Position numbers and translations under genes: made by a program. Of a stretch of 64,000 nt of DNA, positions 1-10,021 are shown one piece after another; position 1 is the stretch's first letter; each line of letters starts with the position of its first letter. The DNA is from Plumapathes pennacea (lineage: Eukaryota > Cnidaria > Anthozoa > Antipatharia > Myriopathidae). The notes under the pieces are model-generated. The model had not been told where the DNA came from, searched no databases, and worked only from the letters and a program-made list of their open reading frames with translations. The stretch is from NCBI GenBank assembly GCA_964036295.1, contig OZ038465.1, positions 11,072,167 to 11,136,166 of the forward strand, written 5' to 3'.

Positions 1-529
1 AAAAGACTCGAGCACAGATATTGCAACACCTAAGGTATATATCTTTTACATGAAGGACTGTAAATTGGTTGTGATCGTCTCCTGGAAGACTGTTGTTGTG
101 ACAGACGTTTTGGCTCCCTGAGCGGAAGTCATCTTACAAGCAAAATCTGGCCCTTTATAAATATAGTTTGTTTTTACCTTTTCATTGCCAAAGGCCCAGT
201 TGTTCAAAGCATGGTCAAGCTAATCCTGGGTTAGGTCTAACAATTAATCAATCCTTATTTATACACGATGATATCTAAAGCTGCTAGAGTCCAAATTTTG
301 TTATAATTTTTAAGTCTGAATATGAGAAGTTTTCGCTCGGCCCAAAACAATCCCTGTTATCCGCTAGAGCAAATTTTGTAGTTAAGTTTTGATCAAAACT
401 CTGCAGGTTTGAAGGCCAAAAGTACGAGATAAAGATTTTGGCTAATCCTGGGATTGCCTCCCTCCCTTCAGCTCACAAACTTGATAAAAGAAAGTGTTCA
501 GAGGGACTGGGGACCATTATTACACGTAC
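1..529. other. Intron or 3' flank of the ADP-ribosylglycohydrolase gene
   Basis: A canonical donor (GAG then GTACGT on the minus strand) closes the last visible exon at 530. No further exon with the expected C-terminal Asp-rich hydrolase motif is readable from here to the left edge. The 3' part of the gene must lie outside the window. Confidence 0.5.
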
Positions 530-2584
530 CTCGCTCTCAGTCCCCAGACAATTGCACGCGTGCTCGTAAGCTGCCTTTGTAAGTGCGTCGGCGTCAAATT
601 TGCCATCTTTTCTGTGCTTTCCTTGCAGCATTAGTGCTATTGCCGTAGTCACGGCAACACAGGATGCAATGCACCTTGGGTCGGCATGAGTGACGCAACA
701 GGTTTTCTTAGTGTTATCAATAACCGTCTCTATGTCACCGAAATCTTGTATGCCAAGAACCGATGTACGCATTACTCCACCATTGGGTGCAAGATATCGG
801 CCACTCTGTTCCCAAACATCTCTTGCAGCCTGAGGAACAATGGAAGATGGGCGATTGAACTTACAGAGACAATGAGTGAGAAATAGAAAACTTAAAATTG
901 AGCGGGACATGCACGCTAAAGTATAGAGATACTGTGGCCGGGGCAAAAAGTGAAAGAGAAAACACGAGGGACATGCAGGGGGAGAAAAAGGACAGCGACA
1001 AAAAAGAGAAAGTGAAACCGTGAGAAAACACAAGGGGGTCAGAAGTAAAAAGAGGACAGAGGGAGGAAGTTAGAGAGAAAACGTCAAGGGTTGGAAACAG
1101 GCAATTTTGTCACTACAGTTCACTATGGGCGTAGTGACCATGGCACTTAATCATTAATCTTTAAATTGGCTGATCTCCCCTCCCCCTCCCTAAGGAGGTT
1201 CAATTGGCGGTGCCCCAATGTGAAGCGGCTGTCATCTGCAGGCTATAATTACAGCCATTCTTCTAGCTTGCGAATACAGCCACCTCTCCTCATGCAGCTT
1301 TTGTCCGACGTGAGACGGCTGTATTCACAGGCTACTGTTCTTTTTGTGTTCACCTCGTGTGGATTTGTATCAAACAATCTGTGTAGCAGCACACTCATCG
1401 TTGTTCTTCCAATGCCCATTCCTCCAATATCTCCAAGCTCTTTGAAACCATGAGATGTCCACTTTCGAAACTTTGCTGCAAAGTCACATACATCAACCTG
1501 TGGAAAAGAAGACCACTTTTATAACTTTTATCAGATTTTTGCCTTCTGCCTTTCGGCCAGCAAACTGCAAGATTTTGTTCAAAGACCAACCAAATAGCTT
1601 CTTTTAGCTCAAAGCTTGTACGTATCGTTAAGTTTTGAGCAAGAACGTCCCGTTTTCAGGCTTAAAAATGACAAAACGTTTGCTCCTAATCCAGTATTTA
1701 TCGTAATCGTCCTTTCAACAACTGGGTCCAGGCCTACACGGCCAGTACATGATGGCCACATATCAAGAAACGCATGCATAGTGGGACTGGTAACTAAAAC
1801 TGGGGAAAAAAACATAAACCATGGAAGTTCTACGGCTCTAGTCAGGCTCTACACATCGTGACACCAACTAAGCCCACTGAGAGAAGAAATTCAGCACCTG
1901 TGTATTAAACGGGCTGTATTTGCAGACTGGGGGCTCCATAGCTAGTGAAAAAATATCACGTGGGAATATTTTCATTACTGTGGCTTACCTCTCCATTGTT
2001 ATCTAACAGGGTTCGTAAAATTAGAATCATCTGATCCGAGTCATCCGTCCAGTCTCCAGTTTCCCATCGACTTCGATGCAAGTCGTAATGTTTCTGTTCA
2101 TATTCTAATTCAGGAATTGCATCTTTACCGCCAAAGAAACTCGCCGTTCTTTTCTTGCCACCATAAATCTGTAAAAACACATTAGCACTTGTAGTATCCT
2201 AGTAACCCGTGTCACGCGATATCGCCAGGGATTGATTGCAACCCAAGAATAAACAAGAAAAGAACTAAATTCAAATGAGACATACTAGCTGATTAGGTTT
2301 GGATACCGATATTGTATTAGTACTGTATGACCTCATAAAAAATTTTCAGCCAAAGCATGCATAATTGACCCACTCACTTTCTTGGCTTCTTTCTTGGTCA
2401 TGAATTCTGTGAGCAGTCCAATGGCATCTCCAATACAATTGCCATAGATCACCCCCCTGATGTGACTCAGCAGGTCTTCCTTGGTTAGTTCAGTCTCAAG
2501 ATTAAAATTCTTCTTCTCTTTCGTGGAATCTGAATCGGAAGGTTGTGTTGGTTTTGGCACCTCTGATGATGCAGACTGCTTCTC
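530..2584 (-). CDS. ADP-ribosylglycohydrolase (DraG/ARH-like), partial, 4 internal exons
   Basis: Enzyme family that removes ADP-ribose from proteins or other ADP-ribosyl conjugates, using two Mg ions. Exons on the minus strand are 2378-2584, 1989-2168, 1354-1497 and 530-829. All are phase 0 and together give 277 contiguous residues. Seen motifs: GNCIGDAIG near the start, then WETGDWTDDSDQM, the family's first metal-binding Asp cluster. Further on are FRKWTSHGFKELGDIGGMG, DVWEQSGRYLAPNGGVMRTS, and CCVTHADPRCIASCVAVTTA. The first 25 or so residues are polar and precede the domain. The exon holding the start codon was not found: the 2584 edge is a clear acceptor, so at least one exon lies upstream. 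The C-terminal exons with the second Asp cluster fall beyond the left edge. It looks intact as far as it goes. It is closer to the invertebrate/fungal uncharacterised branch than to vertebrate ARH1, but that placement is from memory. Confidence 0.85.
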
Positions 2585-2762
2585 CTGTTAATGGACAAGT
2601 TAGGCCAAAACTCAGTATAAGAAACCTGTTCAAGTTTGAACTGTTATTGCTAATTAGGCTCTTTATAGAAAGCATTGTGTCAGCGTGTGCAAGATTCAAG
2701 TTCAAACTTCAGCCTGACTTACTGTACACGGCTCAACTGCATAGACTAATATTACTAATCAC

Positions 2763-3209
2763 TAGAACCGTTTTCGGATGACTGACAAAAACCAAAACCA
2801 AAGAAAGTTGTAAGGAGCACTTTGAACCCGGCAATTAGAGGCCAAAGTAATCCGCATTTGCTCTTACTTTAAAGAACAAACCAATCAGAAGAACACGACA
2901 CCACCAATTGCTCACTTGCGTTAGAATATCTCAATCAGTTTTTGCTTTTGCTCTTGATTGGCCAATAATGCTGCTAAACGACAGTGAAAGTAAGATTTAC
3001 AGTGATAGAGCAACTTAAGCAGTTGCAAAGAATCCGGGCTTCAACGGGATTCGAACCCATGACCTCCGCGACCAGTACCGTTGCTTTCTCATACGAACAT
3101 CGTATCAATGCTGCTAAACTTGCTTAGACCAATCGGAAAGCGTAGCAAACGCAAAACCAAAGCAACCACAAGATTACTCTTCGACTCCAGTCATCCGAAA
3201 ACGGTTCTA
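2763..3209. mobile_element. MITE with TAGAACCGTTTTCGGATGACTG terminal inverted repeats
   Basis: The left end TAGAACCGTTTTCGGATGAC is repeated in reverse complement at 3188-3209. The AAAACCAAAACCAAAG tract just inside the left end is also mirrored at the right. The outer TA fits a TA target duplication (Tc1/mariner-like), but this is inferred. A second family member lies at 22862-23149, with degraded relatives near 27796 and 50760. It holds a tRNA-like half (see 3036-3090). Confidence 0.75.
3036..3090 (-). repeat. tRNA-like 3' half (SINE remnant) inside the MITE
   Basis: On the minus strand the sequence contains a B-box and T-loop-like segment, GGTTCGAATCCCG, within a short stem-forming context ending in TTGAAGCC. 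There is no matching D-arm or anticodon arm, so it is not a tRNA gene. It is most likely a SINE fragment carried by the surrounding inverted-repeat element. Confidence 0.55.
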
Positions 3210-3823
3210 TTGGCAAGACTTCACTAAAGGAATAGAACGAGCGTTAGCGTGCTATGTTGAGGTATAGAAGCACGCGGGCATATTTCAAAGAACACGAGAG
3301 AAGTGTGGAAAAGCACGACGCCGCGGAGTGCTTGGGGAGGCCTGGGAAAGAGCGTTACACACACACATATGAGCCGGGCCAGCCGTCGCTTAGCGTATTA
3401 TTATACTATTATATAGAGATTTTTGTGTGGCCGAGTCTCAATTAACATGCACTCTTTTACCGTGGAAGTTCCACGGGTTCCGCTATTATATATAAATAGA
3501 TATAATAATTATAACAATAATAACTAGTATATAGCGCACGTGCCATGTTGAGTTATAATGCACGCGGAATCGTCAACTTTCTACAATCAGATCGAGCGTA
3601 CTATCTGCTTTATCTTATAAATACTATATAATAATTTTAAGAAGCTAAGAGGTTCGAGACATGCTCCCGCAGCAAAAACGTTTGAGATTTGGCTCTCTAA
3701 AACACTATTTGCTGCCATTTCTGATTGATTGCAACAAATTGATTGCTTTCCACAAAGGGTGTAACTGGTATGGACCTACCCCCTGTAAGGTGAGAACTGA
3801 GACACAAAAATGCAAACGAAGTT

Positions 3824-3829
3824 TTTATT
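3824..3829 (-). terminator. Poly(A) signal AATAAA for the ZnF-UBP gene
   Basis: The hexamer lies on the minus strand about 90 bp past the proposed stop at 3918-3920. It supports a transcript that ends before the ADP-ribosylglycohydrolase exons. Confidence 0.5.
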
Positions 3830-3917
3830 CAAACTTTGCCTGGAAATTAATGGTAAATATCACAAAAGAAAAGAAGCAATCTTTGCTCATCAGAAAGTTG
3901 CATGTCACAAGAGCTCT

Positions 3918-5982
3918 TCAGTGCTTGGCAAGAGATGCAGCTAACAGGATTCCTTTTAGTAAAGGAGATGTGATATCTAAAAAAAATGCAAATGAATTAG
4001 CTCTGATGGAAGATGACAGTTATGCTACTTACTAATAGGTTGCATGAAATTAAAGAATTTAATATATTTGAGTAAATGTCGTTACTGTTAGTAGTGTCTA
4101 TGGTATATTTCTGATGAAAAACTGAAGGAAATAATATGAAATAGATCACTCTATGAGTAAGGGTTAAATCTATTTGATGATATTCTGATCATTATGGCTT
4201 GATAAGGCATTTTCAATAATTATCACTGGTGAAGCACTGCTTTACTTACAGGAATCACAGCTGTAGCACCACACACTTAGATCACTGAAACTCAGCGTAA
4301 CACAGTGGCTTGGCTCAGCTATATTGTGTTCCACCATGTGAGACTTGACGTAGCGACTACAGAACACCACAGAACAGGAAAGGCACAGCCAGTTCTCACC
4401 AATATTGCCACAAGTGCCACAAGGCTGTGACATGTCAATATGCAGAGATTCAGTAGTGTTGATCAGCTGTGAGAGAAACAGTTTCATGGCCCCTGAACTA
4501 CATAATTATGGCATTTATATTAATTTATAGTGTTATACCATGTACACAAGTTGATTTTGTACTTTCGCTACTGATTAAAAGTGCATGGTGTCATCTATTT
4601 ACAGAACTGAACGTTATACAACATCAAAATTATTGTTACTTATTACTTAGTATGTTTAAACTATGAAACAAGTTAAGAGAACCTGAAAAAAAAAATACAA
4701 GAGAGTTGTCGAGAAGCGCTCAACAGCAGTATATTTCCCAGGAGTGGAGGCAGGGGGAGGGGAAGGGTGGGGATGCCTTTAATGGATATGGGAGTACCCC
4801 CCTCCCCCCCCCCCCCCCCCCCCCATGGTGTATATTGTGATGTTCTCCACATTGGATGCTGTCTTGTAAAAGTGAACATGACATGACACATTTTGTTTCT
4901 TTAAAACAGACATATTACATTGAAGACACTTTGTTTAATTGTGATTGTAAGTTCCGTACCAATCAATTCCAAACTTCATTTTGAAGCAAGAATATGCACA
5001 ATTTCCTTGTGGTGTAACTGTGTATGTTGCGCTGTTATCGTTCTGGATCAGAGAATCCACAGAGAAACCATCTTTATGCTTCAAATTGAATTGAATTGAA
5101 TACTTTATTTAAACACGATAGTGTAAAGCAGCATGGCTGGTGGGGTCGTGTATTTATGTTAAACTAATTGCTAAAAAACTATCCTAAATATATATATGTA
5201 ATCTAAACAATGTGAAGTTAACTGAACTGTCTGTGTGCTTCTTAAATAAATTTAATCGCTAATTCACTGATAATAATGGTAGTCAGAATCCTTAAAACTT
5301 GTTGGGTCCTAACCTAAGTTTACTAGAGTGTCTGTGTGCTTCGTAAAATAAGTCTAATGCTAAATTCAGTAATAATAGCAGTCGCAATCAATTCTTAAAA
5401 CTTGTTTTATCCTAGAACTAAATTGACTTAAGTGTCTGTATGCTTTATAGAACAAATTTAACACTAAATTCAATAACAATGGTAGTCGCAATCCTTAAAC
5501 TTGTTGAGTCCTGAGATATTGAATTTGAATACGCGAATGTTACTCTCTGATAGGAGACGCTTGAATTTTCCCAAAATAGGGAAAGGTCTGCCCACAATCA
5601 AATATTCATAGGTCAATCGTACAGGTATAGAGGATTTCAGTCCATGCATGATGATCATGATGATCACAGGTTGCTCCATGGATTGATATAAACAAATAGG
5701 GGGTTTGCACGGCGGCCATGCTGGATGGCATGAACAGTGAAATATTCTTCCATAACAATAGCAATTCTTTCCCAGTGGAATTGAATTCTATTGTAAGTTC
5801 CTGCCATCCAACATGGCCGCCGTGCAAACCCTCAATTATGAAAATAATTCTATCGAACCATCATCAGCTTGTATAGAAGAAGTGTGTATTACCTCAACAT
5901 GTGGACAGTCGTCCTTGGGAGTGATTGCAAATCCTTTTAGCGATGAACTTTCACTCTCTTCGTTTCCGCTTGCAGTCGCCAT
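3918..5982 (-). CDS. Small stand-alone ZnF-UBP (HDAC6-type) ubiquitin-binding protein
   Basis: Predicted protein of 121 residues from exons 5893-5982, 4250-4466 and 3918-3976; the junctions are phase 0 and phase 1. In HDAC6 this domain grips the free C-terminal Gly-Gly of ubiquitin. All twelve zinc ligands expected from HDAC6 are present: C26, H28, C46, C49, C58, C61, C66, H73, H77, H84, C97, C100. So are the ubiquitin-tail pocket residues R68, W96 and Y98, and the spliced third exon supplies the expected next tyrosine (Y103). The protein then ends after a short helix-like LLKGILLAASLAKH stretch. There is no deacetylase or protease domain. A minus-strand AATAAA at 3824-3829 follows the stop by about 90 bp. 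Exon 3 is the least certain part. If it were wrong the gene could continue into the hydrolase at 2584, but exon 2 (phase 1) cannot join that exon (phase 0) directly. Start chosen at the first ATG upstream of the zinc ligands. Confidence 0.75.
4740..4824. repeat. C-tract element end (poly-C about 22 bp)
   Basis: GTACCCCCCTCC and a long C run follow a G-rich stretch. This resembles the ends of the two fuller elements at 21017-21431 and 57689-58168. It lies in intron 1 of the ZnF-UBP gene; only one end is recognisable. Confidence 0.5.
5085..5520. repeat. AATTGAATTGAATTG tail plus about 3 copies of a ~103-bp tandem repeat
   Basis: Copies beginning with variants of CTGTCTGTGTGCTTC start near 5227, 5328 and 5432. 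Each is followed by an AT-rich stretch, then GTAGTCGCAATC and CTTGTT. The TTGAATTGAATTGAATA run at the left suggests a LINE 3' tail read from the minus strand. The whole block is in intron 1 of the ZnF-UBP gene. Confidence 0.5.
5698..5836. mobile_element. 139-bp palindromic MITE carrying YY1-like motifs
   Basis: About 30 bp at the left end (GGGTTTGCACGGCGGCCATG onward) reappear as a near-perfect reverse complement at 5804-5834, with one mismatch. Each arm holds a GCGGCCATG core, close to the YY1 site GCCGCCATnTTG; the right arm reads AACATGGCCGCC. It lies in intron 1 of the ZnF-UBP gene, 60 bp from exon 1. Confidence 0.8.
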
Positions 5983-6515
5983 CTTCAAAAGCCAAGCCCA
6001 GCTTCTCTCGATCAAAAAAATGTATCAGGACTTGAGAGTGACAAGGAACGTCTTGGTACAAGAATTTGATGTGACGGAGGCTTCACGTTTAGTAAACAGC
6101 GCGCAACCTAGACAACGAACACAGTCATGCTTCTGGCTGGCTCAGCACTTCCACTTCCTCCTGCGGTTCAAAACGTTTAACTGTCAGGGAGGTACACAGG
6201 CATTTTCGCTCTTCTCTTTTTACGCTGCATTTGATTTTTTTAGGTTAAAATATAAAAAGACAAAAGGTGCTGCGAAAGTTTTTATTTTTTTGTCCCCGAC
6301 TTTTTTTTTAATGATTATATTTAGTTCTTATCCTTTATAAATAATGTCAATTTTATTCTTAGCCCTCCCCGCACTGTAAAGATTTGCACTCACTTGGGAA
6401 GACTGGAATCTAGGAAATAACATTACCCAGAGGAAACCTCGCTCCCAGAAACCAAGATGGCGTCCAATGTGGGGTCGATTGCGCGGGAAATGGAGTGGTT
6501 CATTATTTCATTGAA
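5983..6515. promoter_or_regulatory. Bidirectional promoter region, ZnF-UBP gene / APEX2
   Basis: The two start codons are about 530 bp apart and divergent. The APEX2 side has a YY1-like AAGATGGCG at 6454-6462 and an E2F-like GCGCGGGAAA at 6481-6490. The ZnF-UBP start itself reads AAGATGGCG. The middle is AT-rich with T-runs near 6230-6310. No TATA box is convincing. Promoter function is inferred from layout and motifs. Confidence 0.55.
6481..6490. promoter_or_regulatory. E2F-like site upstream of APEX2
   Basis: GCGCGGGAAA is the complement of TTTCCCGCGC, which matches the TTTSSCGC E2F consensus. It lies 26 bp before the APEX2 ATG. It would fit S-phase expression of a replication-linked repair nuclease, but is only a motif match. 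Confidence 0.4.
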
Positions 6516-9500
6516 ATGAAGATCCTGACCTGGAATATTAACGGTATTCGGGCTTCCCGGAGAGGCCGTCCACTCAAGGAAATCCTTGATTCTTTGGAAG
6601 CAGATGTGATCTGCTTACAAGAAACGAAAGTTACACGTAAGAGGCTAGGCCGGCCCATCGATCGACAGACCTCTACAAATGCATTCCTTAAAAATTATAT
6701 GCCAAGTTGGGCAGGCAGGGACCGGGAAGGCAAACGATTTTGATTGTTTTAAACACAACCGCTAGCTATTATTAGGCATAATCATAGTGGGAAAGAGGAG
6801 AAGAGCCTGGGAACGAGGATGAGCCAATTATTGCAACTTTTTTCTTCAGAATGACATGAGATTGATAATTTTGTCTGGATGTGTTGACAAAATTCGATTT
6901 TAATTCAGGATTAATACAGTTTATAACAATGTAACCCAACCCCAACCCCTGAGAGTTTAGTCCCTTGACCAAGTGGAGCCCAGACTCTTGGTGAGGTTGA
7001 CATCTGTAGAGTCTGAGCTGGAATCGGCAACTATGTGATGCTGTGGACTATTAAGTGACAATACCTGCTCCTTTGTGCTTTGAACAGGTGACATGCTGGA
7101 TGAAGTGACAGCAATAGTGGAAGGGTACAATTCTTATTTCAGCTTCTCTCGACTCAAAACAGGTTACTCAGGTATGTACAATCATCTGACTAAAGTTTTT
7201 TTCTATTTTTCTTGTGAGCACTTGCCATTTGACAGCTTGTTCAAGATAAAACCTGTTCAAAATTATACGAGAGATATGTGAATCCACCCTTTACTTGCTC
7301 ACGCCTGATAGTTCTTCCAACTTTCACAGGTGTGGCCACGTTTTGCAAGGATGCCGTCACACCATTTGCCGCCGAGGAAGGTATCTCCCCAGTGCTCACA
7401 CCAGAGCCCTCCATAGGTTGCTATGGCAACACTGAAGAGTTCACTGCTGACGAGTTGGAAGCTCTCGATGCAGAAGGAAGAACAATCATTACAGAGCACA
7501 AGATGTCAAGTGGAGAGATGGTTGTAGTGATAAATGTTTACTGTCCAAGAGCAGACAAGGAAAATCAAGAAAGAGTGGATTTCAAGATGAAGTTTTACAA
7601 ATTGCTGCAGGACAGAGCTGAGGCCCTTGTAGGGAGTGGAAAGTATGTTTGTTCTTTTTGTTTTGATTGTTATAACATATATGAACATCAAGGTGTTAGA
7701 AGTGTAGATCCCATGCAAAAATCAGTGTGTTGCTTGCCAAATGTCTTTCTGTGAAATCAAACAAACGTTGGAAACCCTAAATAATGCACTCATCATCTCC
7801 TTGCGATAAGTATCTTTTTTGTACTTGGAAGTCAAGATAATCTAATAATTGGGACTGAAAGCAAACAAGCAAAGTTACCAACTGGGCCACAATTGACCTC
7901 AGTAATATCAAAATACAGTAGCAGTTGCAGCACTTGTGTATGAACAATATTACATCATTCTGAACATATTGTTTGAGTGAATGATTGACATACACTGTAA
8001 AATCTTCTTTGCCACTAGGCATGTGATAGTCTTGGGTGACATCAACACTTCTCACAAGAGGATTGATCACTGTGACCCCTGTGAACCAGTAAGTATGGTA
8101 CATGTATTCACATTTTACTGTGTGTTACAGAGTATGTGTTGTGTGTTGTATATAATAATCAGTCAATGTCAAGCCTGACTATCCCCTCCCTGGAGGCATA
8201 CATGGGACATTTTACCACTTGGCAGTCCCCCCCCCCCCCTGTGTGTTATTTGCCAATGAAGCCAAAGTGTCACTTTGCCTACTTGAGCTGCCACCATGTT
8301 GAGGCATTTGTCAACTTAAAACCGTCAAAGTACCAAACGAATGTCTGTATCATTCAGAGGCAAATGTCTCCTACTGATATATTGTGTTGGTCAGCTGTAT
8401 AATAATGAAGTTCAGTATGGAGAAAATGGCATGTGATCTCTTGTTCAGGCTCAAGTTGGTCAGACCACCTCGTCTATTTTTAGCTGTTATAACTGTAAAA
8501 CTACTGAAAACCACGTTTTTCGGTGTAGGTTTAGGGGCAGTCTGTAAAAATCACCTGTCGTTTGCGTGAAAAATTCTCCAACAAAGAGTCTAGTTTGGTG
8601 CACAACTCAGAAAAATTATCTCCTTTTGATGAATTAGTTTTTGTGTTTTTTTTTTATGAGTATTTTTTAGAGAGTTCTTCCGTGAATTACAGTAGTTTTC
8701 AACTCACGAAATATATTTGCCGTTTATTTGCTCTTTCTGTTCGTCAGGAGTTGTTCGACGCCAATCCAGGTCGCCAATGGCTAAACCAGTTCGTCACAGA
8801 ACTTTACAAAACAGAAAGGAGCGAAGAGTCGCTTTCCGACATCTGTGGTCAAACAGACAGCAACGAAACAGAAGTAGGAAAAACCAAACTTTTTGTGGAC
8901 TCTTTCCGCTATTTCCATCCCAACCAACGCGAAGCTTTCACGAACTGGTGCACAGTAACAAGTGCACGGCAGACGAATTACGGCACAAGAATCGATTATA
9001 TTTTTGCAAATGTGAACGTCGTTACCAAAGAGTTTCTGGACTGTGTCATTCGGCCAGATGTGGAAGGTTCTGATCATTGCCCGGTTGTAGCAACCCTGAG
9101 AAACCCGTTTGTTGCCGCCTCCAAGCCTCCGTCACTTTGTACGAAGTACATGCCCGAGTTTGCGGGACGACAGCAGAAACTACAGTCTTATTTCGTACGA
9201 AAACCTGAGCCAAAAGAAAGCGAGTCTTCTTCGAGTGGTTCTTGCTCCAGCGCTAGTAGCAGTCAAAGTGAAATGCAAGACGCACGCGGGAAATCGACAG
9301 GTAAACGAACGGCAGAAACTTCTGCGAAAAGCTCTTCGACGAAACGCCTTAAAACCGCGCAAGGAAAGCAAAGTGATGATAAGGGAAAACAAAAGAAACT
9401 TTTCAAGTTTTTTGGAAAGGCCAATGCTGAAAGAAAGTCTGATACTTTGAATAATAGCAGCAAGAAGTCCGCGAGCGTGGGCAGTAATGTTTCAATAGCA

Positions 9501-9830
9501 AACGAAAAGACTGTGTTCTCTGAGCAAGATGACAAATGTACAGAGCTGGACGCATTGCACAATTCAATCCGAAGTACTGAGGGTTTACCTGAATGTTCAA
9601 CAAAAGCTGATGAAGAGGTCAAGAAAAGAGCTCAAGTGGCAGCCTGGAAAAGTATCTTCAAAGGCCCACGCCCCGCTCCCCTGTGTCCCGGACACCAGGA
9701 GCCGTGCGTACTGCGCACCGTCAAGATAAAGGGCCCCAATCAGGGAAAACAGTTTTACTGTTGCGCTCGACCTCAGGGCCACGCATCCAATTCGGAGGCC
9801 AGGTGTAATTTTTTCAAGTGGGTGAAGTAA
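6516..9830 (+). CDS. APEX2: AP endonuclease 2 (APEX2), 5 exons, 556 aa
   Basis: Base-excision and 3'-end-processing nuclease of the exonuclease III family, working with PCNA in the nucleus. Exons are 6516-6636, 7088-7171, 7330-7642, 8019-8088 and 8748-9830. Every GT-AG junction keeps frame. Motifs: WNINGIR (6-12), LQETK with metal-binding E36, GYNSYFSFSR, NVYCP, LGDIN (178-182) and catalytic SDHCPV (H306). The tail has two PCNA-binding PIP-box matches, QQKLQSYF (338-345) and QKKLFKFF (411-418). A serine/lysine-rich linker leads to a C-terminal GRF zinc finger (about 505-556), with C509, H512, C516, C534 or C535 and C549. Human APEX2 has 518 residues, so the length is normal. Start chosen because MKILTWNINGIR aligns with the family N-terminus; an upstream ATG frame ends exactly over this ATG. 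Confidence 0.96.
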
Positions 9831-9903
9831 AAGCCATTTTAATATACATAGTTTAATTAGGCAAGGGTACACGGTGAGCAAGTGAAGTGTTTGTTATACT
9901 GAG

Positions 9904-9909
9904 TTTATT
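9904..9909 (-). terminator. Poly(A) signal AATAAA for the secreted cysteine-rich gene
   Basis: It lies on the minus strand 113 bp beyond the stop codon of the gene at 10022-11322. It is also only 74 bp past the APEX2 stop on the other strand, so the two 3' UTRs very likely overlap. Confidence 0.6.
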
Positions 9910-10021
9910 TTAACATTAATAACATTAAGACTTATAGTAAGCGGTGCCTTTTGACGTTGAAGAAAGCTGGGTTCTGAGTTGTTGGAAGTCCGGGATGGAA
10001 GATGGCAGTCTGGATGGTTAA

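Noticed and set aside
473..1033. 186-codon minus ORF as a complete protein
   Set aside because: Only 530-829 is exon. The N-terminal part is an intron and the C-terminal part runs past a consensus donor.
3661..4035. 124-codon plus-strand ORF
   Set aside because: No recognisable domain and no splice partners. It is antisense to the proposed ZnF-UBP exon 3 and 3' UTR, and the frame is AT-rich.
5085..5520. Possible CRISPR-like array
   Set aside because: Three degenerate ~103-bp units without short identical repeats or unique spacers, in a eukaryotic intron. It is a simple tandem repeat.
9109..9622. Overlapping ORFs on both strands inside APEX2 exon 5
   Set aside because: Alternate-frame shadows of the Ser/Lys-rich APEX2 linker.
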